A stretch of 64,000 nucleotides of DNA from Streptomyces davaonensis JCM 4913 (GTDB lineage: Bacteria; Actinomycetota; Actinomycetes; Streptomycetales; Streptomycetaceae), in the NCBI RefSeq assembly GCF_000349325.1, contig NC_020504.1, positions 6,792,053 to 6,856,052 on the forward strand, given 5' to 3'. A program made the position numbers and the translations under genes. Of the stretch, positions 23,897 to 31,987 are shown piece after piece. The first letter of the stretch is position 1. Every line of letters starts with the position of its first letter. Below the pieces are notes generated by a model. It worked only from the letters and a program-made list of their open reading frames with translations. It ran no database searches and was not told the DNA's origin.

Positions 23897-24718
23897 TCAG
23901 CCGCGCTGGATGCCGCTGGTGTCCTGGAGCACACCGCGACGACCGTCCTGCGTCTGCGCGATGAGCTGCGGGCCGCGCTGCTCCACGGCCAGGTACCAGG
24001 TGCCGGGCGCCAGTTCGGCGATCGGCGTGGGCGAACCGTCCTCCGCGAACAGCGGACGGGCCACCGGTACGGCGAACCAGAACGGGGAGAAGTCCCCGCC
24101 GGGCTGCGGCGCGGCCGCCTGCGGCTGCGGCGCCTGCGGCTGACCGCCGAACGGCTGCCCGCCCTGCGGCTGCCCACCGAACGGCTGCCCCGGCTGCGGC
24201 GCCTGCGGCTGCTGGGCCCCCGGGTACCCGTAACCACCCTGCGGCTGCCCGCCGTAGGGCTGCGGGGCCGCGGGGCTGGGGGCCTTGATGAGAGCGGCCT
24301 GGAGCGCGGGCAGCAGCGGGGACGCCACGGCGGCGCCCGCCAGGAGGAGGGCGGCGATCAGGCCGAGGATGAGACCGGAGCCCACCTCGACGTCGAAGCC
24401 GTCCGTGTCGATAGAACCCGCCGGGTCGATGATCGTCCAGAACGAGGTCCACGCGGCGAAGACAGTCAGGGCGACGCCGAGCTGGCCCAGGTCGAGGCCG
24501 ACGACCTTGCGGGGCTGCGGCAGCGCACGGGCCACGACGATCAGGACTGCGCCCGCGATGCCACCGACGTACATGCTCATCAGCATGCCGAGGTTGTCCC
24601 AGGCGTTGGGAATGCTGCTGCTGTCGCCACCGTAGGTGTCGAGGAACGACGCGATGAAGAGCAACACCGCTGCTCCGATCACCACGCCGTCGCCTCTAGT
24701 GAGGGAGCGGATATTCAC
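23897..24718 (-). CDS. Membrane protein with Gly/Gln/Pro-rich linker (DUF5336-like)
   Basis: 273 residues. Four predicted membrane helices lie in the first 155 residues (GVVIGAAVLLFIASFLDTYGG, LMSMYVGGIAGAVLIVVARA, VALTVFAAWTSFWTII, ILGLIAALLLAGAAV). A low-complexity linker with repeated QPFGGQPQGG and QPQAPQP units follows. The C-terminal 75-residue small domain starts FSPFWFAVPVARPLF and ends DTSGIQRG. It resembles the DUF5336 membrane proteins of actinobacteria. Function unknown; the repeats suggest a flexible scaffold. GTG start. Confidence 0.7.
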   Translation of the reverse strand: MNIRSLTRGDGVVIGAAVLLFIASFLDTYGGDSSSIPNAWDNLGMLMSMYVGGIAGAVLIVVARALPQPRKVVGLDLGQLGVALTVFAAWTSFWTIIDPAGSIDTDGFDVEVGSGLILGLIAALLLAGAAVASPLLPALQAALIKAPSPAAPQPYGGQPQGGYGYPGAQQPQAPQPGQPFGGQPQGGQPFGGQPQAPQPQAAAPQPGGDFSPFWFAVPVARPLFAEDGSPTPIAELAPGTWYLAVEQRGPQLIAQTQDGRRGVLQDTSGIQRG

Positions 24719-24879
24719 TTCAAGGTCCTTCAGTTCAGTCGTCTCGTCATCAGTGGAGGCGTCGCTGTCACCATGTCGCCCTCAGGCCCCGGTGTGAAGC
24801 GCAGGGGTGGCCCCTCATCGTAGGAACGACCCTATCGTCCGCACGATCAGGCTGTCCGCCGGGATCAGCGTGCTGATCA

Positions 24880-25827
24880 CTACCCGCGCAGAAAACTCAC
24901 GATTCCGTCAGAGATTCCTTGCGCCGCCTTCTGCCGCCAGGCACCGCTGGTCAGCTGTGCCGCGTCCTTGCTATCGCGCATGTTGCCGCACTCGATGAAC
25001 ACCTTGGGAACCGTTGACAGATTGAGACCGCCCAGGTCCTTACGTGTGACGAGACCGGTGCCGTCGCCCACGTAGTTGGAGGGCGCGCTGCCGGTGACGC
25101 GGACGAAGTTCCCCGCGATGCGCTCGCCGAGGTCGCTTGAGGAGGCGACGATCGGACGGGTGTCGGCGGCACCGGAGTTCACCGGGCCGGGGAGGATGAC
25201 GTGGAAGCCGCGGTTGCCGGTCCCGGCGCCGTCGGCGTGGACGGAGACGACCGCGTCGGCCTTGGCCTTGTTGCCGATACGCGCCCGCTCGTCGATGCAG
25301 GGACCGTACGAACGGTCCCCGTCCTGGGTCAGTTTGACCGTCGCGCCCTGCTTCTCCAGCAGCGTGCGCATGCGGTGGGCGACGTCCAGGGTGAACTCGG
25401 CCTCGGTGTACCCGGAGTTCGTGGCCGTACCGGTGGTGTCGCACTCCTTGAACCCGGTGCCGATGTCCACCTTGCGGTTGATCTCGGCGGTGTGCTGGAA
25501 GTTGCTCGGGTTGTGCCCCGGGTCGATGACGACGACCTTGCCCTTGAGGGGGCCGGAGGCGGCGGGCTCCGGGGAGTTCTCCGAAGAGTCCTTCGGGGAG
25601 TCCGACGGGCTCGGTTCCTTGGCGTCGCTGGAAGCGGACGGCTTCGTGGCCGCCGGCGTCCCCACCGCCGCCTTGTCCGAGCCGCCCCCGTCGTCCGCGC
25701 CGCCGAGCGCCTCGTACGCCACCCATCCGAGCAGCGCGCCCGGCACGAGCGCGACGAGCGCCACGGTGAGGGGGCGGCGACGGGGGCGGCGGGGCTGCGG
25801 ATCGAAGTCGGGGCCTAGGTACGACAC
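24880..25827 (-). CDS. N-acetylmuramoyl-L-alanine amidase (Amidase_3)
   Basis: 315 residues: a basic N terminus, one membrane helix (PLTVALVALVPGALLGWVAYEAL), a Ser/Pro/Asp-rich spacer, and an Amidase_3 catalytic domain. Zinc and catalytic residues appear in VIDPGHNPSN (His), YTEAEFTLDVAHRM (Glu), DAVVSVHADG (His) and KVFIECGNMRDS (catalytic Glu). It should cut the amide between muramic acid and the stem peptide in the wall, as a membrane-tethered enzyme. GTG start. Downstream of the methyltransferase gene by 22 bp, so the two might share a transcript. Confidence 0.9.
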   Translation of the reverse strand: MSYLGPDFDPQPRRPRRRPLTVALVALVPGALLGWVAYEALGGADDGGGSDKAAVGTPAATKPSASSDAKEPSPSDSPKDSSENSPEPAASGPLKGKVVVIDPGHNPSNFQHTAEINRKVDIGTGFKECDTTGTATNSGYTEAEFTLDVAHRMRTLLEKQGATVKLTQDGDRSYGPCIDERARIGNKAKADAVVSVHADGAGTGNRGFHVILPGPVNSGAADTRPIVASSSDLGERIAGNFVRVTGSAPSNYVGDGTGLVTRKDLGGLNLSTVPKVFIECGNMRDSKDAAQLTSGAWRQKAAQGISDGIVSFLRG

Positions 25828-25849
25828 GTCTGCGACTCTAACCGCGCCC

Positions 25850-26494
25850 TCAGATCCCCGCCCCCGTTCGCCGCAGCACGCGCAGGGAGTCCGTGACGGA
25901 GATCTCCTCGAAGGCGCCCGACTCCAGCGCGCGCAGGTAGATGCGGTACGGGGCCTGGCCGGTGAACTCGTCCTGCGGGTTCGGGAAGACGTCGTGGATC
26001 ACGAGGAGGCCACCTTCGGCCACATGGGGGGCCCAGCCTTCGTAGTCCGCGGTGGCGTGCTCGTCGGTGTGGCCGCCGTCGATGAAGACCAGGCCGAGGG
26101 GGGCGGACCAGACCTTCGCGACCTGCGGGGAGCGGCCCACGAGGGCGATCACGTGGTCCTCCAGGCCCGCCTCGTGCAAGGTCCTGCGGAACGTCGGCAG
26201 CGTGTCCATCAGGCCCAGTTCGGGGTCGACCGTCTCGGGGTCGTGGTACTCCCAGCCCGGCTGCTGCTCCTCGCTGCCGCGGTGGTGGTCGACCGTGAGG
26301 GCCGTCACACCGGCCGCGCGGGCCGCGTCGGCGAGGAGGATCGTGGAGCGTCCGCAGTAGGTGCCGACCTCCAGGAGGGGCAGGCCGAGCGCGCCCGCCT
26401 CCACCGCCGCCGCGTACAGGGCCAGGCCCTCACCGGCCGGCATGAACCCCTTCGCCGCCTCGAACGCGGCCAGGATCTCGGGCTCCGGCTTCAT
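25850..26494 (-). CDS. Class I SAM-dependent methyltransferase (CmcI/Methyltransf_24 type)
   Basis: 214 residues. The SAM-binding region is LPLLEVGTYCGRSTILLADAA, followed by LTVDHHRGSEEQQPGWEYHD, then LGLVFIDGGHTDEHATADYEGW and GGLLVIHDVFPNPQD. The VFIDGGH and HDV motifs are characteristic of Methyltransf_24 proteins. Such enzymes are O-methyltransferase-like but many remain unassigned. The ATG at 26494 is the start that begins a sensible N-terminal helix (KPEPEILAAFEAAKGFMP). Confidence 0.8.
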   Translation of the reverse strand: MKPEPEILAAFEAAKGFMPAGEGLALYAAAVEAGALGLPLLEVGTYCGRSTILLADAARAAGVTALTVDHHRGSEEQQPGWEYHDPETVDPELGLMDTLPTFRRTLHEAGLEDHVIALVGRSPQVAKVWSAPLGLVFIDGGHTDEHATADYEGWAPHVAEGGLLVIHDVFPNPQDEFTGQAPYRIYLRALESGAFEEISVTDSLRVLRRTGAGI

Positions 26495-26540
26495 GAGGGC
26501 CTTTCGGTCGTACGAACGTTTCGGCGCCCCATGCTGCCGT

Positions 26541-26569
26541 ACCCCCCGGCCGAGGAGCGACCGGGGGGA
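26541..26569 (-). terminator. Terminator of the lectin-sialidase genes
   Basis: CCCCCCGG (26542-26549) pairs with CCGGGGGG (26561-26568) around an 11-base loop, 12 bp beyond the sialidase stop. Confidence 0.7.
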
Positions 26570-26580
26570 GGGCGGGTGGA

Positions 26581-27780
26581 TCAGGGGGCGTCCGAGATGT
26601 CCAGCCTGTTCACCTTGATGCGGGAGGTGTCGAACTCCCACGCCACGTAGAACTTGCCGGGCGCGTACTCGTCGGCCATGGCATAGGTGTCCCAGCCCTT
26701 GCCGGCGGTGCCCGCCTGGTCGGGGTCCTCGTCGGCCGCCGAGCCGTTGGCGAAGAGCCGGCCCGCGTTCCAGGCCGCTCCGGCCCGCTTGGTCTTGTAG
26801 TTCAGGACGTCGCGGTTGGTGGCGGTGTTGTGGATGGAGAGGTACCGGCCGGTGCTGTCCTTGATGAACTGGACCTTCACGTTGTAGCTCGGGATGTTGT
26901 CGAGCGTGAAGGGCGTCCAGGTCAGTCCGCCGTCGGAGCTGGTGGCGGTGGCGGCGCGGGTGTAGGCCGCGTCGCTGCGGGCGACCATGACGAGCTTGTT
27001 CGGATCGTCCTGGGAGACCGCGACCTGCGACTCGCCGGGCTTGAGCGCGCTCGGGTCCGGTACGACGCCACCGGCCGTCCAGGTCTTCAGGTCCGAGGAG
27101 ATCAGCACGCCGTTCTCCCGGTTGGAGGCCCAGAAGGGGATGACGTGCTTGCCGCTCGCCAGCTTGGTCGGGCGCCCGGCCATGATGAGGTTGGCGAAGC
27201 CCTCGTCCGCGGTGGTGTCCGGCAGGTCGAGCGGCATGGTGACGGGGTAGTCCTGCCAGGTGTGACCCTCGTCGGTGCTGCGCTTGACGACGATGGCGTC
27301 GATCGGCAGGCCGTTCTTGTTGTCGCTGTTGGCCTTGGTGCGGCCCATGTAGGCGAAGAGCTCGGTGCCCGACTGGTAAAGGATCACGTAGTGCCAGGTG
27401 TACTCGCTGGTCTCCTGGGCGAGCACCTTCGGGTGGCTCCAGCTCGCGCCGCCGTTGGTGGTGAACGCGTACCGGATGTAGCCCTGATCGACCTTGCCGG
27501 GGACGGTGCCCTCGCGCCAGGCCACGACCGCGTTGTCGGCGCTGGTGGCGATGATGTCGGTGGTGCGGGGACCGTCGCCCTCGGTCACGGCGTCGATATG
27601 GGCGACCGACTCGCCCGAGGTGCCCTCGGCCACGGCCGGTCCGGGCAGCAGCAGTCCGGTCAGTACGGCGAGGACGAGCGCGGTCAGGAGCGCGGTCCAG
27701 GCGCGCTTGCGGGTCACGCGGGGCGTGCGGGTCAGGCGGGGCGTGCGGGGCACGCGGGGTGTACGGGTCACCACAGCCAT
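26581..27780 (-). CDS. Secreted sialidase-like BNR-repeat protein
   Basis: 399 residues. The N-terminal 26 residues are repeats of TRTPRV/PRTPRL type, giving an Arg-rich start; a signal helix follows (ALLTALVLAVLTGLLLPGPAVA). The rest is a six-bladed propeller with Asp-box (S-x-D-x-G-x-T-W) motifs: TNGGASWSHP, STDEGHTWQDY, SSDLKTWTAG and SSDGGLTWTPF. An N-terminal active-site arginine could be in GRPTKLASGKHVIPF or WREGTV; the family's Arg triad is not certain, so it may be a glycan-binding or exo-hydrolase relative. The ATG overlaps the upstream lectin gene by 13 bp. Confidence 0.8.
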   Translation of the reverse strand: MAVVTRTPRVPRTPRLTRTPRVTRKRAWTALLTALVLAVLTGLLLPGPAVAEGTSGESVAHIDAVTEGDGPRTTDIIATSADNAVVAWREGTVPGKVDQGYIRYAFTTNGGASWSHPKVLAQETSEYTWHYVILYQSGTELFAYMGRTKANSDNKNGLPIDAIVVKRSTDEGHTWQDYPVTMPLDLPDTTADEGFANLIMAGRPTKLASGKHVIPFWASNRENGVLISSDLKTWTAGGVVPDPSALKPGESQVAVSQDDPNKLVMVARSDAAYTRAATATSSDGGLTWTPFTLDNIPSYNVKVQFIKDSTGRYLSIHNTATNRDVLNYKTKRAGAAWNAGRLFANGSAADEDPDQAGTAGKGWDTYAMADEYAPGKFYVAWEFDTSRIKVNRLDISDAP

Positions 27781-28307
27781 TGCTGGTCCTTGTTCGTCGA
27801 GCAGGTCCACTGGATGGCCTCGATGCCGGCGGTCGTGCTGGAGCTGGGGATGGCGAGGCAGAGGCCGCTCTTCTGGTTGACCAGCCGCTCGCTGCCGTCG
27901 TGCGCCCAGACCTGTTCGGCCCCCGTGCCGCAGGTCCACTGGATCGCCTTGGCGCCGGGGGTCTCGGAGCCGCTGCCGATGGCCAGGCACTGGCCGCTCG
28001 CCTTGTTGACCACGTGGTAGCCGCCGGTGACGGGCTCCAGCGACCAGAAGTTGCTGGCGCTGTAGCTGCACGTCCACTGGATCATCACGGTGCCGGGGTC
28101 CTTGTCGGAGCCCGGGTTGGCCAGGCACAGGCCGGTGCCCTGGTTGAACAGGCGGGCCTCGGGCACCGCCTGGACGGCCACTTCGGCCTCGGCGACCGAG
28201 CCTTCGGCCGCCGAAGCGGACCCGGTCAGCGACGATCCCGTCAGTACGGGCGCGCAGATAAGGGCGGCGGCCGCCAGAACGGCGGCCGCCTTTCTGTGCA
28301 GGTTCAT
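27768..28307 (-). CDS. Secreted ricin-type beta-trefoil lectin
   Basis: 179 residues: a signal peptide (AAAVLAAAALICAPVLTGSS, ending ASA) followed by a single beta-trefoil of three repeats. Each holds GxCLA and IQWTC/QxW elements: LCLANPGS with IQWTCSY, QCLAIGSG with IQWTCG, LCLAIPSS with IQWTCSTNKDQQW. The domain binds galactose-type or other carbohydrate. It precedes and overlaps the sialidase gene, so a secreted glycan-binding/processing pair is likely. Confidence 0.85.
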   Translation of the reverse strand: MNLHRKAAAVLAAAALICAPVLTGSSLTGSASAAEGSVAEAEVAVQAVPEARLFNQGTGLCLANPGSDKDPGTVMIQWTCSYSASNFWSLEPVTGGYHVVNKASGQCLAIGSGSETPGAKAIQWTCGTGAEQVWAHDGSERLVNQKSGLCLAIPSSSTTAGIEAIQWTCSTNKDQQWLW

Positions 28308-28345
28308 GACAGGGAAGATTCCTTCGTCACTTCAACGTGCGGGTG

Positions 28346-28846
28346 TCAGTAGGCCCACCGCTGGTTGAAGTTCTCGGAGCAGGTCCACTGGATGATCTCG
28401 GTGCCGTTCGCCGTGCTGGAGTTCGGGACCGCGAGGCACTTGTCGCTGTTGAGGTTGCGCAGCCGGCCCCAGCTGTCCTTGATGAAGACCTGGTCGGTGT
28501 TGGAGGAGTCGCAGGTCCACTGGATGGCCTGGGTGCCGTTCGCGGTGCTGGACTGGGGGATGGCGATGCACTTCAGGCTGTTCTGGTTCCTGATGGTCCA
28601 GCGGTCGCCGTTGCCCCCGGCGACATGGGTCAGGGTCCAGTTCTGCTCCGAGTAGCCGTTGCAGCCCCACTGGACGAGGCCGGTGCCGTTGGCGACGCTG
28701 GAGTTGGGAACGGCCAGGCACTTGCCGGTGGCGCGGTTGGTGAAGGGGCGGAAGTCGTCCTCGGCCTGCGCCGGGGTGGCGAAGGCGAGGGCGCACAGGG
28801 CGCTTGCGGCGACTGCGGAGATCTTCGTCAGGGACTTCACGTGCAT
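28346..28846 (-). CDS. Secreted ricin-type beta-trefoil lectin (second copy)
   Basis: 166 residues: a signal peptide (KISAVAASALCALAFATPAQA) and one beta-trefoil with three repeats containing KCLAVPNSS, KCIAIPQSS and KCLAVPNSS, each followed by an NGT and QWxC element. The near-identical SSxANGT motifs show recent internal duplication. The ATG at 28846 starts a good signal peptide. It lies 38 bp upstream of the other lectin gene on the same strand; the trio lectin-lectin-sialidase looks like one unit. Confidence 0.85.
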   Translation of the reverse strand: MHVKSLTKISAVAASALCALAFATPAQAEDDFRPFTNRATGKCLAVPNSSVANGTGLVQWGCNGYSEQNWTLTHVAGGNGDRWTIRNQNSLKCIAIPQSSTANGTQAIQWTCDSSNTDQVFIKDSWGRLRNLNSDKCLAVPNSSTANGTEIIQWTCSENFNQRWAY

Positions 28847-28964
28847 GAGAGCGGTCAACCTCTCTGACTGTGTCGATGCGGTGTGGTGCGGCTGCCCGAT
28901 CAGCATGCGAGGTGAGCCCTGGTGGAGTCGTTAGCAATGGGTCCACAGTGACTTGACGGTGCGT

Positions 28965-29990
28965 CTACGGCTGCGCGGGCCCCTTTGTTTGTGCGTGCGC
29001 GTTTGTCTGCGCGTGCGCGGCCAGTGCCCGCAGCCGGAACTCCCTCGGCGGGAGCCCGTATGCGGCGCGGAAGCCGCGGGAGAAGTCGGAGGCGCGGGGC
29101 AGGCCCCAGCGGGCGGCGATGGTGTGGATCGGGGCGGAGCCGAGCGCCGGGTCGGCGAGGTCGCGGTGGGCGCCCTCAAGACGCAGCCGCCGGATCCAGG
29201 CCGCGACGGTCTCGCCGCCCGTCTGTTCCTGGAAGACACGGTGCAGATAGCTGAGGGAGATGTGGTGCGCCGCGGCGATCACGGGCGGCGTCAGCTCCGG
29301 ATCGTGCAGGTTCTGCCGGATGAACGCGCGGATCCGGGTGATCAGCGCCTGCTGCCGGGTCTCCGGCGGCAACGCCCGCTCCGCCTCCTGCACTTGTGCG
29401 ACCCAGGCCGACAACAGGTCGAGCAGGACCGTGCCCAGGCGTGGGGCGTCGGACGGGCGCAGGGTGTCGGCCTGCCGGACCAGGCCGGTGATGAAGTCCG
29501 CGAGCAGGGCGCCGGTGCCCTCCCGCCCGGACAGCCGTCTGCCCATCAGCTCCCGGCTCGGGGGCACCGGCAGCAGCACCTTGGGCACCTCGACACCCAT
29601 GCCCGCGACCGGGCTGCCCGCTCCGTCGTCGTACGACCGCACATCACCAGGCCGTGAGCTGTCCGCCAGATACATGTCGCCCGGACCGTAGATGTCGGCC
29701 CGGCCGTCGTGGTCGACGGCCAGACCGCCGTGCTGGACCAGTCTGAGGTGGTACAGCTCGGGGTCGGACTGCCGCACCATCCTCGCGTTCCGGCGGAACC
29801 TCGTCGGCCGGAAAGAGGCCGGCCAGATCGTGACCGGCCCCATCTGAATCAGCCGTTGCTCCGCCCAGTAGTCGGTGGCGTAGTCACTGGTGACGTCGGC
29901 GGGGGCGACGGTCCGCCCGACCCGCTCCCGCCAGTACTCGAACCTGTCCTCGGCCGGCACGTCCGCGCACCGGAATACCGTTCCGATCAT
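28965..29990 (-). CDS. AraC-family transcriptional regulator
   Basis: 341 residues. An N-terminal cupin-like sensing domain (FEYWRERVGRTVAPADV, then IYGPGDMYLADSSRPGDV) is the AraC-binding-like domain common in Streptomyces. The C-terminal double helix-turn-helix is DPELTPPVIAAAHHISLSYLH with RVFQ, then TIAARWGLPRASDFSRGFR with AAYG. The C-terminal tail holds an AHAQTNAHAQTK repeat. Monocistronic, upstream of the lectin genes on the same strand; a regulatory link to them is possible but not shown. Confidence 0.85.
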   Translation of the reverse strand: MIGTVFRCADVPAEDRFEYWRERVGRTVAPADVTSDYATDYWAEQRLIQMGPVTIWPASFRPTRFRRNARMVRQSDPELYHLRLVQHGGLAVDHDGRADIYGPGDMYLADSSRPGDVRSYDDGAGSPVAGMGVEVPKVLLPVPPSRELMGRRLSGREGTGALLADFITGLVRQADTLRPSDAPRLGTVLLDLLSAWVAQVQEAERALPPETRQQALITRIRAFIRQNLHDPELTPPVIAAAHHISLSYLHRVFQEQTGGETVAAWIRRLRLEGAHRDLADPALGSAPIHTIAARWGLPRASDFSRGFRAAYGLPPREFRLRALAAHAQTNAHAQTKGPAQP

Positions 29991-30136
29991 CCCGCCCGCA
30001 CCTTCCGTCCCCGTTCACACGAAGGTCACAGTGACGGATGGTGCGTGGGCCAACTCTTGTGGTCGTTAACGGCGGGTGGATTCGAGGGGAAGAGATCTTC
30101 TCGGGTCGGTCAGGACTTGGGTGGGTCAGGGCCGGA

Positions 30137-31840
30137 TCAGGGCGTGGGGAGCGCCAGATCCACGTCGATCGTGCCGTCCTCGCCCGCGTGGGTCGCCGAA
30201 GAAGCGTGCGGGCCATGGCCGTTGGCCTTCGCAGCCAGGACGTACGTCCCCTGTGCCGGGACCGCGAGCGCGTAACTTCCGTCCTCCGCCGAGACGGTGG
30301 CACCCGCCTGACGTCCCCGCCGGTCGATCAGGGTGACGTTGGCGCGGGCGACCGGGCCGCCCTCGGCGTCCAGGACCCGGCCGCGGAAGCCGCGCAACGC
30401 CTCCTCGGCGCGGGCCAGGTTGGCCTCCTCCTCGCTGCTGGCCCGCAGCCGCGGCGCACGGTCCGGCTTCGGCAGGAACAGCGCCAGCAGCAGGCCGATC
30501 GCCACCGCGCCGGTCGCGATCAGGAACGAGACACGGAAGCCGTGCATCGTCGGGACCTCCACACCGCCCACGGTGTTCGCCGTGTTGGCCAGCACCATGC
30601 CGATGACGGCGCTGGAAACGGACGTACCGATGGACCGCATCAGCGTGTTGAGGCCGTTCGCCGCGCCCGTCTCGGAGGCCGGGACCGCGCCGACGATCAG
30701 TGCGGGCAGCGAGGAGTAGGCGAGGCCGATGCCCGCGCCGAGCAGGACCGCGATCACGAGGGACTGCCAGGCCGCGCTCATCAGGCCGAGGCCCGCGCCG
30801 TAGCCGACGGCGATGATCAACAGGCCCAGGATCAGGGTGAACTTGGGACCGTGCTTGGCGGACAGGCGGGCGTAGACCGGCGCGGTGAACATCATCGTCA
30901 GGCCCAGCGGGGCGACCAGCAGACCCGCGACCACCATCGACTGGCCGAGGCCGTACCCGGTGCTGGTGGGGAGTTGGAGGAGCTGCGGCAGGACCAGGGA
31001 GACGACGTAGAAGGAGACGCCGACCATGATCGAGGCGAGGTTGGTGAAGAGCACCGCGGGGCGGGCGGTGGTGCGCAGATCGACGAGGGGGGCCTTGGTG
31101 CGCAGCTCGAACACGCCCCACAGGAACAGGACCGCGGCGGACGCGGCGAACAGGCCGAGCGTGGTGGCGGAGGTCCAGCCCCAGTCACTGCCCTTGGTGA
31201 TCGGCAGCAGGAAGAGGACCAGGCCGGTGGAGAGGCCGAGCGCGCCCGGCAGGTCGAAGGAGCCCTCGGCGCGCATCGGGGACTCCGGTACGGCGAACAG
31301 GGTGAGGGCGATGGCGAGGACGCCGAGGCCCGCGGCGCCGTAGAAGAGGGCGTGCCAGTCGGAGTTCTGGGCGACCAGGGCCGCGGCGGGCAGCGCGAGT
31401 CCGCCGCCGACGCCGATCGAGGAGCTCATCAGCGCCATCGCCGAGCCGAGCTTCTCGCGGGGCAGCATGTCGCGCATCAGGCCGATGCCGAGCGGGATGG
31501 CGCCCATCGCGAAGCCCTGGAGGGTACGGCCGACGATCATCGGCAGCAGGGCGCTGGTGACGGCGCTGACCAGGGCACCGACCACCATCACGGCGAGGCT
31601 GAGGACCAGCAGCCGCCGCTTTCCGTACAGGTCGCCGAGGCGGCCCATGATCGGGGTGGCGACGGCGCCGGAGAGCAGGGTGGAGGTGAGGACCCAGGTG
31701 GCGTTGGAGGGGGAGGTGTCCAGCAGCTGCGGCAGGTCCTTGATGACCGGCACGAGCAGGGTCTGCATCACCGCGACCACGATGCCCGCGAAGGCGAGGA
31801 CGGGGACGACGGCGGGCCGGTCGTTGGTCGAACGTGTCAT
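30137..31840 (-). CDS. MFS efflux pump with C-terminal carboxypeptidase-regulatory-like domain
   Basis: 567 residues. Residues 1-455 form an MFS transporter, probably with 14 helices (DHA2-like): LSGAVATPIMGRLGDLYGKRR is motif A and GRTLQGFAMGAIPLG motif B-like. The C-terminal part (about 470-567) is a soluble beta-sandwich beginning GFRGRVLDAEGGPVARANVTLIDRRGR, then GSYALAVPAQGTYVLAAKA, the CarboxypepD_reg fold. That fusion is unusual. The ATG at 31840 is chosen because it begins directly before the first helix. Divergent from another MFS gene across 147 bp. Confidence 0.85.
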   Translation of the reverse strand: MTRSTNDRPAVVPVLAFAGIVVAVMQTLLVPVIKDLPQLLDTSPSNATWVLTSTLLSGAVATPIMGRLGDLYGKRRLLVLSLAVMVVGALVSAVTSALLPMIVGRTLQGFAMGAIPLGIGLMRDMLPREKLGSAMALMSSSIGVGGGLALPAAALVAQNSDWHALFYGAAGLGVLAIALTLFAVPESPMRAEGSFDLPGALGLSTGLVLFLLPITKGSDWGWTSATTLGLFAASAAVLFLWGVFELRTKAPLVDLRTTARPAVLFTNLASIMVGVSFYVVSLVLPQLLQLPTSTGYGLGQSMVVAGLLVAPLGLTMMFTAPVYARLSAKHGPKFTLILGLLIIAVGYGAGLGLMSAAWQSLVIAVLLGAGIGLAYSSLPALIVGAVPASETGAANGLNTLMRSIGTSVSSAVIGMVLANTANTVGGVEVPTMHGFRVSFLIATGAVAIGLLLALFLPKPDRAPRLRASSEEEANLARAEEALRGFRGRVLDAEGGPVARANVTLIDRRGRQAGATVSAEDGSYALAVPAQGTYVLAAKANGHGPHASSATHAGEDGTIDVDLALPTP

Positions 31841-31872
31841 GTGTAGTGCGAACTCGGTGCGCCGGGGCAACT

Positions 31873-31962
31873 ATTCCGATGCTTTGGCTCACTAACGAAT
31901 TCTTGACCTGCTCTTGAAGCGGGCCCTGAGTCAGGCTGTGGGCCTAGTCCAAAATTCCGATG
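31873..31962. repeat. 9-bp direct repeat in divergent MFS promoter region
   Basis: ATTCCGATG occurs at 31873-31881 and at 31954-31962, 81 bp apart (start to start), in the short divergent intergenic region. It could mark a shared regulator's sites, or be chance. Confidence 0.35.
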
Positions 31963-31987
31963 TCAGGAGCGTCGAGGGGTTGAGAGC

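Noticed and set aside
24100..24250. Short repeats inside the Pro/Gln-rich membrane protein considered as a CRISPR-like array
   Set aside because: They are in-frame codon repeats (QPFGGQPQGG), of irregular length and without spacers.
28346..28846. Repeats in the second lectin considered as an integrated repeat array
   Set aside because: They are the three beta-trefoil repeats of one protein.
30038..31846. 602-residue plus-strand frame opposite the MFS fusion gene
   Set aside because: Glu/Gly/Arg/Gln-rich shadow of a membrane protein gene.
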